Positions 16,539 through 24,606 of a stretch of DNA of 39,106 nucleotides are shown piece by piece; the first letter of the stretch is position 1, and every line of letters starts with the position of its first letter. Position numbers and translations under genes: made by a program. Below the pieces are notes generated by a model that was given only the letters and a program-made list of their open reading frames with translations, was not told the DNA's origin and made no database searches. The stretch comes from Candidatus Woesearchaeota archaeon. GTDB taxonomy: Archaea; Nanoarchaeota; Nanoarchaeia; Woesearchaeales; JAGVZT01. The stretch spans positions 1 to 39,106 of the forward strand of contig JAFCGF010000029.1 of the NCBI GenBank assembly GCA_017608295.1. Direction: 5' to 3'.

Positions 16539-17438
16539 ATGACTAACTCAAATACGAACGGGCATATAGATTATTTTGACACCATTACTCTAAATGAGGT
16601 GGCTACAGGTATTGCTGGTGGAACGACGAGTGGCCCAGACGGTTTGACCAAGACGAGTACGCTAGAAGTCTTTCGCCACCAGGGGGATTCAACACGGCTC
16701 AAGGGGCTTTATGGTTTGAAAGTGATGAAAGGCGCGGCCAGCGCTGAATACCTATTCCTCACGGACATCCCGACTCGACTCGCTTATTATTCACAGTTTA
16801 CAAATGAGACGCTAACCTTCGGTGTGTGGGTGTATGCTGAACAAGCAAACAACGTGAAGGCTCAGATCAATGATTCTGATGGCACTACGTCAAGCGACTA
16901 CGCATCTATCACTACGCTTGAGTGGGTGGAAATCGCCCGAGCATCCGGTGGCTCAATAACGTCATACACGCCCCGCATCCTGTTTGATGGTGCAGACAAT
17001 GATGTGGCCTACATCTCACGGCCAATGCTTAAGTATGGGGCTGGGCTGGATGCTGATGGATATGTCCCCCCGATAGATAAGTGGGTGATCCTGGATGACA
17101 CTACGTTAGACATAGCTGATTCAGCAACACCATTGGCGGCCGATGATAAGACACTGGATCTGGAATCACTCTCCGCATACAGATTGCCACAGTGGTTGAA
17201 GGCTATTGAGGTTGAAATTGTCACTAAAAATTCAGCCGTAGCTGATGCCGCTGGGGTTGAATTGGGTAAAGACTCCGGTGAGCAGAATCTTAGGTGTTAT
17301 CCTCAAGTGAATAATATGTCTGTTGCGGCATCTGGTATAATTCCTTGTGATTCCAACGGTGATATTTACCAAAAAATAACAACAGCAGGAAACACACTTT
17401 CTGCAACAGTATTCCGAGTGAAGGCGGTAAAATTATGA
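16539..17438 (+). CDS. Tail fibre, C-terminal part (out of frame with the previous gene)
   Basis: This 299-residue frame is shifted by -1 relative to 16066-16533. It begins TNSNTNGHIDYFDTITLNEV, the last strands of a carbohydrate-binding-type beta sandwich. It then contains a second such module (about 45-165, with ATG-like text LKGLYGLKVMKGAASAEYLF and ETLTFGVWVYAEQANNVKAQ) and a C-terminal domain (VEIVTKNSAVADAAGVELGK, SATVFRVKAVKL). No convincing ribosome binding site precedes its ATG, which supports loss of an intact longer gene or an assembly error. It may still be made by re-initiation. Confidence 0.65.
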   Translation: MTNSNTNGHIDYFDTITLNEVATGIAGGTTSGPDGLTKTSTLEVFRHQGDSTRLKGLYGLKVMKGAASAEYLFLTDIPTRLAYYSQFTNETLTFGVWVYAEQANNVKAQINDSDGTTSSDYASITTLEWVEIARASGGSITSYTPRILFDGADNDVAYISRPMLKYGAGLDADGYVPPIDKWVILDDTTLDIADSATPLAADDKTLDLESLSAYRLPQWLKAIEVEIVTKNSAVADAAGVELGKDSGEQNLRCYPQVNNMSVAASGIIPCDSNGDIYQKITTAGNTLSATVFRVKAVKL

Positions 17439-17830
17439 TTACTGATATTGAAGGAACTCAACCAGCTCAATTCATTCTGGATGGTCTGTATGCCTGGGAG
17501 GAGAACATTCCTGAGGGCGAAGACCCACAGATATATCTTAGTGGACGGCTTGAAAGGCTTCGCTTGCAGACCCGCAAGATGGAGTATCCGGATGCACCGG
17601 ACCGTCACAAGATGTCGCTGGGAGAATTTGATGACCTCATCGCCGCTGGTGAAGCGGGAGAACGAACAACCTTCCCAAGTGAACATCCCCCTCAAGAAAC
17701 CTTTGCTGATCTGGCGGAAGACAGTGTGAACATTCAAGCAGCCGTTGATCAGATCACGGACCCAAAGACGAAGGCGGCTTTAAGGCTCATTCTTGGCAGT
17801 AAGGTCCGTCCAGGCAGGGGCCGCAAATGA
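17435..17830 (+). CDS. Hypothetical protein after the tail fibre
   Basis: This 131-residue, acidic N-terminal and basic C-terminal protein overlaps the fibre gene by ATGA and the next gene by ATGA. Visible segments are QFILDGLYAWEENIPEGEDP, LSGRLERLRLQTRKMEY, FADLAEDSVNIQAAVDQITD and the tail LGSKVRPGRGRK. No family was recognised. Position suggests a fibre-associated protein or chaperone, which is only a guess. Confidence 0.6.
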   Translation: MITDIEGTQPAQFILDGLYAWEENIPEGEDPQIYLSGRLERLRLQTRKMEYPDAPDRHKMSLGEFDDLIAAGEAGERTTFPSEHPPQETFADLAEDSVNIQAAVDQITDPKTKAALRLILGSKVRPGRGRK

Positions 17831-18108
17831 AGAACCCAATCCTTGAGCACATGAGGACGGATCCAAACGCTTCGGACCATGCACAGATTGGAGCGCTGGC
17901 TTCCATGGTTTCTTTCCTGCTTATTGGTGGAATAACCGAGAACATGGAGTACGCCCTCTGGGCCTTCTTCCTGGGTGGCTTCGTTGCCGGGATCGGAATT
18001 GAATCGCAACAAAGATGGGACCGCCGAGGCGGAACGCAGAATACCTGGAAGGAATCTGCATTGGATATATTGGTGACAGGGTGTTGGTACCTCTGGCCTT
18101 TGAGGTAG
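17827..18108 (+). CDS. Small membrane protein near the lysis genes
   Basis: This 93-residue protein has two likely membrane segments, about residues 22-38 (IGALASMVSFLLIGGI) and 43-60 (YALWAFFLGGFVAGIGI), followed by a charged loop (ESQQRWDRRGGTQNTW) and a final amphipathic stretch. It could assist the holin or be an independent membrane protein. No family was recognised. Its ATG overlaps the previous stop. Confidence 0.6.
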   Translation: MKNPILEHMRTDPNASDHAQIGALASMVSFLLIGGITENMEYALWAFFLGGFVAGIGIESQQRWDRRGGTQNTWKESALDILVTGCWYLWPLR

Positions 18109-18110
18109 AT

Positions 18111-18347
18111 ATGGAGTTTCAAATTATTGTCAATGTGGTGGTCGCAGTAGCCTTCTCAATCTTCGGCTGGTTTGCTCGAATGATGTGGCGTTCGGTTCAG
18201 GATCTACAGAAAGAGATCAGTGAGTTCCGGGTGCATGTAGCAGAGAAATATGCCCCAAAGGATGAGGTCCGGGATGCACTGCTTCGCGTGGAAAAGATGG
18301 TCGGTCGCATCTTCGACCGCCTCGACGAAAAGGCTGACAAAACATGA
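18111..18347 (+). CDS. Small membrane-anchored coiled-coil protein
   Basis: This 78-residue protein has one N-terminal membrane helix (VVVAVAFSIFGWFARMMW) then a charged coiled coil (SVQDLQKEISEFRVHVAEKY, VEKMVGRIFDRLDEKADK). Similar one-TM proteins with a YAPKD-type middle and a DRLDEKADK-like end are common in phage lysis regions and are usually unnamed. An in-frame ATG at 18015 is possible, but GAGGT just upstream of 18111 supports this start. It might act as a holin regulator. Confidence 0.65.
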   Translation: MEFQIIVNVVVAVAFSIFGWFARMMWRSVQDLQKEISEFRVHVAEKYAPKDEVRDALLRVEKMVGRIFDRLDEKADKT

Positions 18348-18601
18348 TCCGATTCAAACGTGCAGGAGGCCATTTGATTTCGTGCACTTTTCAGAAATCG
18401 AAGAGTCGGTTCCAAGACTTTTTCACTCGGATGCGTTCTGCCGCATTTGAATCTCAATCCTTGAAAATCCCCGAAACACATAACGTCTTTGTTTCATTCG
18501 TCTTTTCTGTTTCCCGAGATTTCCTGAATACTAGTACAAAGGGCCAGTTGCGAAACGTGGGCCACACGCAGGCTAAGGCCCTTCACGGAGGTATTACATG
18601 A
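18344..18601 (+). CDS. Uncertain ORF between membrane protein and amidase
   Basis: This 85-residue frame shares ATGA overlaps with both its neighbours (18344-18347 and 18598-18601), which argues for translation. Against it, the protein is unusual (rich in Ser and Phe, MIRFKRAGGHLISCTFQKSK at the start), the DNA is more AT-rich and looks unlike its neighbours, and no family was recognised. It could be a degenerate remnant or a spacer. A 7-bp arm pair AAGGGCC/GGCCCTT lies at 18539-18545 and 18577-18583. Confidence 0.35.
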   Translation: MIRFKRAGGHLISCTFQKSKSRFQDFFTRMRSAAFESQSLKIPETHNVFVSFVFSVSRDFLNTSTKGQLRNVGHTQAKALHGGIT

Positions 18602-19011
18602 GGCAAATTGATCGGATAATTATACACTGCGCGGACACCCCAAACGGCAGGGAAAACAATGCCGCGGATATTGATCTTTGGCATCGGGAACGAGGCTGGG
18701 ATTGCATTGGTTACCACAATGTTATTTGTATCGATGGCACAGTGGAACGAGGTCGACCCTACTTCCAGAAGGGCGCTCATGCCCGGGGCTACAATGGCTC
18801 TTCCCTTGGGATCTGTTTAATCGGCCGGGACAAATTCACACAGGCACAGTGGGACGGGTTGCTTGCCCTGGTGAAGGACTTGTGCACTCGGTACGGCATT
18901 GACAAAGTGCAGGGCCACCGGGATGTGGATGACCACAAAACCTGCCCGAACTTTAGCGTGGCGGATTGGATCGAGAAGGGTCCAAACCCGGATAACATCT
19001 TGGAGGTGTAA
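18598..19011 (+). CDS. Endolysin: N-acetylmuramoyl-L-alanine amidase (T7-lysozyme-like)
   Basis: This 137-residue enzyme cuts the amide bond between MurNAc and L-Ala of peptidoglycan. Amidase_2/PGRP features are clear: IIIHCADTP with zinc ligand H10, GWDCIGYHNVI with Y39, KGAHARGYNGSSLGICLIG, and GHRDVDDHKTCPNF with zinc ligands H107 and C116 and the catalytic-type K114. These match T7 lysozyme His17, Tyr46, His122, Lys128 and Cys130. There is no signal peptide, so release depends on the holin. A GGAGG site lies 7 bases before the ATG. Confidence 0.95.
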   Translation: MRQIDRIIIHCADTPNGRENNAADIDLWHRERGWDCIGYHNVICIDGTVERGRPYFQKGAHARGYNGSSLGICLIGRDKFTQAQWDGLLALVKDLCTRYGIDKVQGHRDVDDHKTCPNFSVADWIEKGPNPDNILEV

Positions 19012-19012
19012 T

Positions 19013-19420
19013 ATGTGGAAAGACTTTTTCCAGGGATTAGTATCCCCGATTACTGGATTGATCAGCGAAGCCATTGTCGACAAGGACAAGGCGAACGAGC
19101 TGATCTATAAAGTGCAGGAGTTACTTGATGGAGCAGCGGCTCGCGCCGATGCTTATGCCACGGAGCTTTTGAAAGCGAAGACATCCATCATCCTTGCCGA
19201 AGCCCATGGCACATTCCTTCAGAGATCCTGGCGGCCGCTCATGATGCTCTGGTTCGCTGTATTGATTGGTCTGTGGTGGTTTGGCATCGAACCGGAAGGC
19301 ATGACCCAGGAGGACAAGAACAATTTGTTCGGGTTGCTCAAGCTGGGCATTGGTGGCTACGTGGTGGGCCGCAGTGCGGAGAAGACCATTCCAAAGGCTA
19401 TTGAGGCCTTTAAGAAATGA
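19013..19420 (+). CDS. Holin (3-TM / GTA_holin-like)
   Basis: This 135-residue protein fits the GTA-type three-transmembrane holins: an N-terminal amphipathic part (DFFQGLVSPITGLISEAI), a helix rich in Ala/Leu (DGAAARADAYATELLKAK), the family's AHGTFLQRSWRPLMMLWFAV (about residues 63-82), then IGLWWFGIEP and LLKLGIGGYVVGRSAEK. Its role is to open the inner membrane for the endolysin. GGAGGT precedes the ATG. An earlier in-frame ATG at 18899 lies inside the amidase gene and is unlikely. Confidence 0.88.
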   Translation: MWKDFFQGLVSPITGLISEAIVDKDKANELIYKVQELLDGAAARADAYATELLKAKTSIILAEAHGTFLQRSWRPLMMLWFAVLIGLWWFGIEPEGMTQEDKNNLFGLLKLGIGGYVVGRSAEKTIPKAIEAFKK

Positions 19421-19632
19421 CCGCCTTCCTTGCTGCCCTGCCTGGCTTGTTGAAAGACAATAAGAGTAACCTTGGTTGGACCGCCGTTTGTTTGGTTATG
19501 GTGTTGGCTGCGTACCTGGCCCAGGGAGACAAGATTGAGAAGCTCTCCCTGGAGGTCGGGGAGTTGCGGGCGACGGCAAAGTATCAGGAGCAGGCATTGA
19601 AACAATTGACTGAGCTCTGCTCCGAGGATTGA
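19417..19632 (+). CDS. Small membrane protein, possible spanin-like subunit
   Basis: This 71-residue protein has one membrane helix (about residues 19-35, LGWTAVCLVMVLAAYLA) followed by a short coiled coil (DKIEKLSLEVGELRATAKYQ). That topology resembles an inner-membrane spanin such as Rz, but it is much shorter than typical ones and no lipoprotein partner (Rz1 type) was found. It overlaps the holin by ATGA and closes the lysis cassette. Confidence 0.6.
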   Translation: MTAFLAALPGLLKDNKSNLGWTAVCLVMVLAAYLAQGDKIEKLSLEVGELRATAKYQEQALKQLTELCSED

Positions 19633-19643
19633 GGCCTTGCATA

Positions 19644-19782
19644 TTAGTACATACGTACGAGCAACCATTTCAAAAAATAAAAACTCCTAAACACGTGCGC
19701 GTAGCTAATGCTCGCATAAATACTTAATATTGTTCACCTATATAGGGATGGGCACATATTAGCACTTTAGCACAGCTAATAT
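19644..19782. repeat. 140-bp conserved intergenic element, copy 1
   Basis: This element matches 38334-38473 in the same order and orientation in three blocks. Block A (19644-19670) agrees at 25 of 27 bases, block B (19702-19730) at 27 of 29, and block C (19754-19782) at 29 of 29. TTAGC or its complement GCTAA recurs about five times, and block C contains an 8-bp inverted repeat ATATTAGC/GCTAATAT. Copy 1 lies before the replication genes in a 220-base gap between 19632 and 19853. A shared promoter region, operator set or replication origin are the options. Confidence 0.85.
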
Positions 19783-19792
19783 GGCCCACTCT

Positions 19793-19810
19793 TTAATGAA
19801 CATTTAATGT
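19793..19810 (+). promoter_or_regulatory. Two TTAATG-type heptamers at 11-bp spacing
   Basis: TTAATGA at 19793-19799 and TTAATGT at 19804-19810 repeat with an 11-bp pitch, the same pitch as in the promoters at 26353 and 33975. The third heptamer and the TATCAT box of those promoters are not seen at the expected distance, so this may be a weaker or differently used binding site before the SNF2 gene. Confidence 0.45.
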
Positions 19811-19852
19811 TTGGCCCTTAAGGTGTGCCACCTATTCGAAACGGAGGGCCAA

Positions 19853-21541
19853 TTGGAATTATTCGCGCATCAACAAACAGCCCTGGATCTAATGGCCAAC
19901 AAGCGCGCCTTTGCCTTATTCATGGAACAGGGCACGGGGAAGACGCGCTGCACCCTGGAAGATATGGATCGCCTCTACTCCAGTAATGAAATAAGTGGCG
20001 CGCTTATTATTGCTCCGAACGGGGTGCACCTAAACTGGATCACAGAATTGGATAAATGGGCCGGTTATAGCTACGTGGCCGAATGTTGGAAGGCCAATGC
20101 AGGTAAAGGGCTCTGGAAGGCCTTCAATGCCCGGCTACAGCGCTCTGGTGAACAGCTACAGATTATGGCCATGAACGTGGATGCCTTGGCCACTCCGAAG
20201 GGTTTGGACTATGCAACGGCATTCTGCAAGGCCCATGATGCCTTGTTAGTTATTGATGAATCCAGTCGGATCAAAAACGAAGCTGCAAAGCGAACAAAGA
20301 ATATCGTGAAGCTTGGCAAGCTGGCAAAGTATCGCCGGATCCTTACCGGAACGCCCATCACTCAATCCCCCTTTGACATTTATCCACAACTGAATTTCCT
20401 GGACCCTGAGATCCTGGGATTCAAATCCTTCTACGCCTTCAAGAATCGATATGCCAAGCTGGCCCTGAACAGAAGCACCGTGGCCCAGGTGGAATCTGCC
20501 TTGACCAGCTACTTCATGGAGCGCGGTGAGGTTATCTGCGACTTCAAGCACACTCTGGGGCAGAGCTTCTCTACTTTGTTGATCACCACCGCCCAAGGCG
20601 AGAAGGGCGAGATCACCGCCACGCTGGTCAAAAAGACAAAAGGGCTTCTCATTGTTTCCCTGCGGAGGGGTAATCAGGCCGGGGAATTTCCCCTGAATAT
20701 AAGAGGCAACACCTGGCAGGAGATCCAGGGCTACCAGAAGCTGGACGAGCTCCGTGCAAAGATGGCTCCGCATGTTTACCGGGTACTCAAAGCGGATTGC
20801 CTGGATCTGCCCGATAAGATCTATAGTATTCTACCGGTGGTTATGGGCAAGATGCAGACCAAGCTTTATAATGAGCTCGTGGCCCGGGTGCGCGTGGAAC
20901 TTGCCCAGGGAGATGTCACCGTGGCAATGGCGCTGACTAAACTTCTTCGCATCCAGCAAGTGGTTGGTGGTTATGTGAACACCGACGATGGAATCACCGT
21001 GGAGATCAAGGACAACACCCGGATCAAGGCGCTCGTGGATTACCTGCAGGACACGCAAGGCAAAGTGATTATCTGGGCACGCTTCCGGGCAGAGCTCGAA
21101 GCCATTGCGAATGCCCTGGAAGAAGAATATGGCAAAGGCACCGTGTGTCAATATCACGGTGGAGTCAGCAATGCTGATCGAGCTGAGGCCGTTAATAGAC
21201 TACAGGGCCAGCGCCCCATTGTAAAGAACGGGGAGAGGATCGGCTGGGAAGAGATTCCAGAATGGGAACAAGCGAGGTTCTTTGTTGGCAATCCACATTC
21301 TGGAGGGCTGGGGCTTACGCTTACAGCAGCCACCACCACAATCTATTACAGCAACGACTTCTCCCTGGAGACTCGCTTGCAATCCGAAGACCGGAATCAC
21401 CGGATCGGAACCACAGAACATATTAACTACGTTGATATGCAAGCGGAGGGCACCGTAGATAAACGAATCATTGATGCTCTCCGCGCTAAAAAAGACATCG
21501 CCAGTGTAATCACGGGCGATGAACTCGGAGGATGGTTATGA
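19853..21541 (+). CDS. SNF2-family DNA helicase
   Basis: This protein of 562 residues is a superfamily 2 helicase or translocase that likely works in phage replication or transcription. Motif I is MEQGTGKTR (residues 24-32), motif II is VIDESSRIKN (D135), motif III is LTGTPITQSP, and motif VI lies in QSEDRNHRIGTTEHI. The start is uncertain: the frame is open from TTG 19811, but only TTG 19853 has a clear site, GGAGGG at 19843-19848, and it begins at the Q-like segment LFAHQQTAL. SNF2 genes beside primase and polymerase are common in siphophages. Confidence 0.93.
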   Translation: MELFAHQQTALDLMANKRAFALFMEQGTGKTRCTLEDMDRLYSSNEISGALIIAPNGVHLNWITELDKWAGYSYVAECWKANAGKGLWKAFNARLQRSGEQLQIMAMNVDALATPKGLDYATAFCKAHDALLVIDESSRIKNEAAKRTKNIVKLGKLAKYRRILTGTPITQSPFDIYPQLNFLDPEILGFKSFYAFKNRYAKLALNRSTVAQVESALTSYFMERGEVICDFKHTLGQSFSTLLITTAQGEKGEITATLVKKTKGLLIVSLRRGNQAGEFPLNIRGNTWQEIQGYQKLDELRAKMAPHVYRVLKADCLDLPDKIYSILPVVMGKMQTKLYNELVARVRVELAQGDVTVAMALTKLLRIQQVVGGYVNTDDGITVEIKDNTRIKALVDYLQDTQGKVIIWARFRAELEAIANALEEEYGKGTVCQYHGGVSNADRAEAVNRLQGQRPIVKNGERIGWEEIPEWEQARFFVGNPHSGGLGLTLTAATTTIYYSNDFSLETRLQSEDRNHRIGTTEHINYVDMQAEGTVDKRIIDALRAKKDIASVITGDELGGWL

Positions 21542-22050
21542 GCCTGAAAGAACTGGAGCGGATCGCGCCGCTCGTTGAACGTGCACGAGATAATCGAAGA
21601 CGGATAGAAGAATTAGAATCCTTTTTGAAAACGGCCAAGGCCACCGAGCGGAAGCTCCTGGATATTGAAATCCCGGAATTGATGCAGGAGTTGGATTTGA
21701 CTGCCATCACTACAGCGGACGGAGCCACAGTGGACATAATCCCCTTTGTCGATGCCCGGATCCCAGTTAAAAAGCAGCCACAAGCCTTTGGTTGGCTCCG
21801 AGAGAACGATTTCGGGGACCTGATCAAACACCAGGTGATCAGCCAGTTCGCTGCCGGCGAGGATGATGCTGCCTTCGCTGCCAAGTTATATTTGGAAGAG
21901 AGTGGATTCAATGTAGAAGACAAAGTCTCTGTGCATCCAATGACCCTCAAAGCGTGGGTACGTGAGCAGGATGCAAAGGGCACAGAAATACCGGAAGATC
22001 TTTTCGGTGTGTATCGTGGTCAAACCACGAAGATCAAAGAACCAAAATAG
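21538..22050 (+). CDS. Conserved phage protein in the replication block, unknown function
   Basis: This 170-residue protein has an N-terminal coiled coil (RDNRRRIEELESFLKTAK), then a compact domain with IPELMQELDLTAITTADGAT and a C-terminal part rich in charged residues (VHPMTLKAWVREQD). Its ATG at 21538 overlaps the helicase stop and has GGAGG at 21527-21531; ATG 21532 is too close to that site. Such proteins often sit between a SNF2 helicase and an SSB-like gene. A replication accessory role is inferred. Confidence 0.7.
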   Translation: MSLKELERIAPLVERARDNRRRIEELESFLKTAKATERKLLDIEIPELMQELDLTAITTADGATVDIIPFVDARIPVKKQPQAFGWLRENDFGDLIKHQVISQFAAGEDDAAFAAKLYLEESGFNVEDKVSVHPMTLKAWVREQDAKGTEIPEDLFGVYRGQTTKIKEPK

Positions 22051-22091
22051 CTGACCACTCAGTCAGCACAATAAAAAGGAGCACAACTACC

Positions 22092-22862
22092 ATGGTAAGA
22101 CGAGTAGTAAAACCGAAAGAGAAAGAACAGCTACCGGCCGCCATTGACTTTGGCGCGGATGCTGGATCGGGATTCGAAGGCACCAACAAAGATGACTTCG
22201 CTATCCCCTTCATAGCAATTCTGCAGGCACTCAGCCCGCAGTGTAAGCGCCAGGATGGAGCATACATCGAAGGCGCGGAAGAGGGTATGATCCTCAACTC
22301 AGTCACTCAGAACATCATCGATGGCGAGGCAGGTATCCGGGTGATCCCGGTAGCTTACCAACGCCGCATGACGGAATGGGCACTGCGTGAGAATGGTGGC
22401 GGATTTGGCGGTGAACATTTGCCAGAAGAAGCTCCCAGGATCATTGAAACCGATCACAAGAATCGGGACATCTTGGCCAACGGTAACCAGCTTGTGGATA
22501 CACGCAGCCACTTTGTTTTGATCCTGACCGATCAGGGACCGATCCCGGCAATCATCAGCATGTCTTCAACTCAGTTGAAGAAGTCCAAGCGCTGGATGTC
22601 GCTCATGCAGGGCCTCCGCATTGACAACAAGCCGATGCCGATGTTCGGGAATATCTTCCAACTGACCACCGTCCCCGAGTCCAATAAGGAAGGCGATTGG
22701 TATGGCTGGAAAATTGTACACGATTCCCAGGTTGCGGACCCAGAGCTGTATCAAGCGGCGAAGGATTTCAAAGAAGCAATCTTGGTAGGCTCGGTGAAAG
22801 TGGATCGGCCAACCGATGAAACTGAAGGTGATGACAAATCTGAAGACGACATCCCCTTCTAA
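22092..22862 (+). CDS. Putative single-stranded DNA-binding protein
   Basis: This 256-residue protein is probably the phage SSB or a close functional equivalent. The strongest sign is the acidic C terminus (GDDKSEDDIPF), the tail used by SSB proteins to bind partners. The body has KDDFAIPFIAILQALSPQCK, EEGMILNSVTQNIIDGEAGI-RVIPVAYQRR and an aromatic strand region, a pattern shared by phage proteins annotated as SSB-like in this position. It has a basic N-terminal arm (RRVVKPKEKEQ). It follows a 41-base spacer with GGAG and precedes the primase gene by 2 bases. Confidence 0.7.
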   Translation: MVRRVVKPKEKEQLPAAIDFGADAGSGFEGTNKDDFAIPFIAILQALSPQCKRQDGAYIEGAEEGMILNSVTQNIIDGEAGIRVIPVAYQRRMTEWALRENGGGFGGEHLPEEAPRIIETDHKNRDILANGNQLVDTRSHFVLILTDQGPIPAIISMSSTQLKKSKRWMSLMQGLRIDNKPMPMFGNIFQLTTVPESNKEGDWYGWKIVHDSQVADPELYQAAKDFKEAILVGSVKVDRPTDETEGDDKSEDDIPF

Positions 22863-22864
22863 TA

Positions 22865-24361
22865 ATGGCAAGCGACCTCACCCCTCCCCTCCCCTCCCAG
22901 TGTGAGGCGCTTGCCGCTTTGTTCGTTGGGCTGAACCGGGCACACGGTGAATTCCGTATATCCGGCAAAGGCCCGACGGGCAAGGTTATTGGCCAGGGCG
23001 TCACGGTGAAAGCACCGGCGACGCTTGAGCTGTGGCAGAAGCACCTTGACGGGAAGCAAGGACTTGGCATTGTGCCAATCCTGGCAGACAATCAGGCTCT
23101 ATGGGGAAGCCTCGACATTGATGTATATGACCTGGATCTGGTAGCATTAAACAACCAAGTGCAGGCATTGAAATTACCCCTAATTGTTATGAGAACAAAA
23201 TCCGGCGGCGCGCATTGTTTTGTGTTCCTGGAGAAAGCCCTGCCGGCAGTAGTGCTACGGGAACACCTGATCGCATGGTCCGCCTGGCTTGGCCATGGTG
23301 GCTGCGAAGTATTTCCGAAGCAGAACAAGTTGGCGGATGACGAGGATATTGGTAACTGGCTGAACATGCCATACTTTGAATCCGAACTCACCACCCGCTA
23401 TGCCCTGGACCTGGAAGGCAATGCCCTCTCCCTGGAAGACTTCCTGGCACAAGTAGACGCCAGGAAAACTACCGGTGATGGCCTGGCAGGAGTGGAAGGT
23501 CCCCGTGATGATCGATTACCGGAAGCGCCGCCATGCCTGCAATGCCTGGCAGTCCAGGGCATTGGTGCAGGCCAACGCAATGAAGCGCTCTTCAGCTTCG
23601 GTGTGTATGCCCGGACAGCTCACCCCGAGGACTGGGAAGATGTTCTGGAAGGACTGAACCACGAGCTATTTGATCCGCCGCTGAAGTCCCGGGAAGTGCA
23701 GGGCGTTATCAAGAGCCTGAATCGGAAAGAGTATTTCTACCGATGCAACGAACCACCACTGCGACCCCTCTGCAATAAGCCACTTTGTCAACAGCGCAAG
23801 TTCGGCATTGGTGGGGGTGGCACAGCGGTGGATTTGACTGGCTTGGTTCGTGTTGAGACACGGCCTCCAATCTGGTTCGCTGATGTGGATGGTGCCCGGA
23901 TCCGCCTGGAGACAGCAGATCTACAAATTCAATGTCGCTTTGCGAAGCGCTGCATGGAGGAGATCGGAAAGTGGCCCCGGCCGATGAAGCCAATTGAATG
24001 GCAGAATCTGGTGAACAAGCTCATGGATTGCATGGAGCTTGTTGAAGTCCCGGATGACAGTAGTCCGGAGGGCTTATTCTGGGACCATCTCTGGGGCTTC
24101 GTGGAAGCTGCCGGATCCCAGGCGCGGACGAAGGATGAGCTGGCGCTCATGCACAAAGTGTGGCGGGAGGATGGATACATCTGGTTCCGTTCCCCTGGAT
24201 TAGTGGAATGGTTAAAGCGGCAGCGATTCACGGAGCTATCTCAACCGAAGATCTATGCCACACTCCGCCAGGACGATATGGTCAAGCATCACCAATTCAC
24301 TATCAAAGACAGCAAGGGCAAAGATCGATGCGTCCAATGCTGGGGAGTACCTGAACCATGA
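22865..24361 (+). CDS. Archaeo-eukaryotic-type primase (AEP, TOTE-like)
   Basis: This 498-residue protein likely makes RNA or DNA primers for replication. AEP motifs are visible in order: SLDIDVYDLD with the DxD metal pair (D84, D86), RTKSGGAHCFVF with S113 and H117, and CEVFPKQNKL then GNWLNMPYF, close to the EIFPKQ...GN..LP pattern of TOTE-type primases. The C-terminal half has a Cys cluster (YRCNEPPLRPLCNKPLCQQR, about 296-315), perhaps zinc- or iron-sulfur-binding, and a helical part. There is no DnaG-type TOPRIM. It overlaps the next gene by ATGA. Confidence 0.82.
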   Translation: MASDLTPPLPSQCEALAALFVGLNRAHGEFRISGKGPTGKVIGQGVTVKAPATLELWQKHLDGKQGLGIVPILADNQALWGSLDIDVYDLDLVALNNQVQALKLPLIVMRTKSGGAHCFVFLEKALPAVVLREHLIAWSAWLGHGGCEVFPKQNKLADDEDIGNWLNMPYFESELTTRYALDLEGNALSLEDFLAQVDARKTTGDGLAGVEGPRDDRLPEAPPCLQCLAVQGIGAGQRNEALFSFGVYARTAHPEDWEDVLEGLNHELFDPPLKSREVQGVIKSLNRKEYFYRCNEPPLRPLCNKPLCQQRKFGIGGGGTAVDLTGLVRVETRPPIWFADVDGARIRLETADLQIQCRFAKRCMEEIGKWPRPMKPIEWQNLVNKLMDCMELVEVPDDSSPEGLFWDHLWGFVEAAGSQARTKDELALMHKVWREDGYIWFRSPGLVEWLKRQRFTELSQPKIYATLRQDDMVKHHQFTIKDSKGKDRCVQCWGVPEP

Positions 24362-24606
24362 TATTCTCAGCCGACATATTCGAGCATTCCGAAGCGCTGA
24401 ACCAGAAGCGGAAGGTCGCTCATGCCACTGTAGAGCTGGATGATGGGGGAAGCCTGCACTGCGCCTCTTTGTATTACATCACGTTCAAGAACAATCATGG
24501 AAAGGAGCAGAGCGCCTTGGTCTACGATTACAATATGGCGAATGGAGATCCATGGGAACTTCTCCGAGTGGCAATGAATCAATGCCGGGCAGAGCATAGT
24601 GGATGA
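24358..24606 (+). CDS. Hypothetical small protein
   Basis: This 82-residue protein is coupled to the primase by ATGA. It is mixed alpha/beta (ADIFEHSEALNQKRKVAHAT, GGSLHCASLYYITFKNNHGK, NGDPWELLRVAMNQCRAEHS) with no recognised family. The homing-type endonuclease gene overlaps its last 8 bases, so that gene entered beside it. Confidence 0.6.
   Translation: MIFSADIFEHSEALNQKRKVAHATVELDDGGSLHCASLYYITFKNNHGKEQSALVYDYNMANGDPWELLRVAMNQCRAEHSG

Noticed and set aside
18539..18583. Rho-independent terminator before the amidase
   Set aside because: The 7-bp arms are separated by 31 bases and no T-run follows.
20380..20388. Perfect DnaA box TTATCCACA
   Set aside because: It lies within helicase codons for I-Y-P-Q next to motif III and is single, so coincidence is likely.
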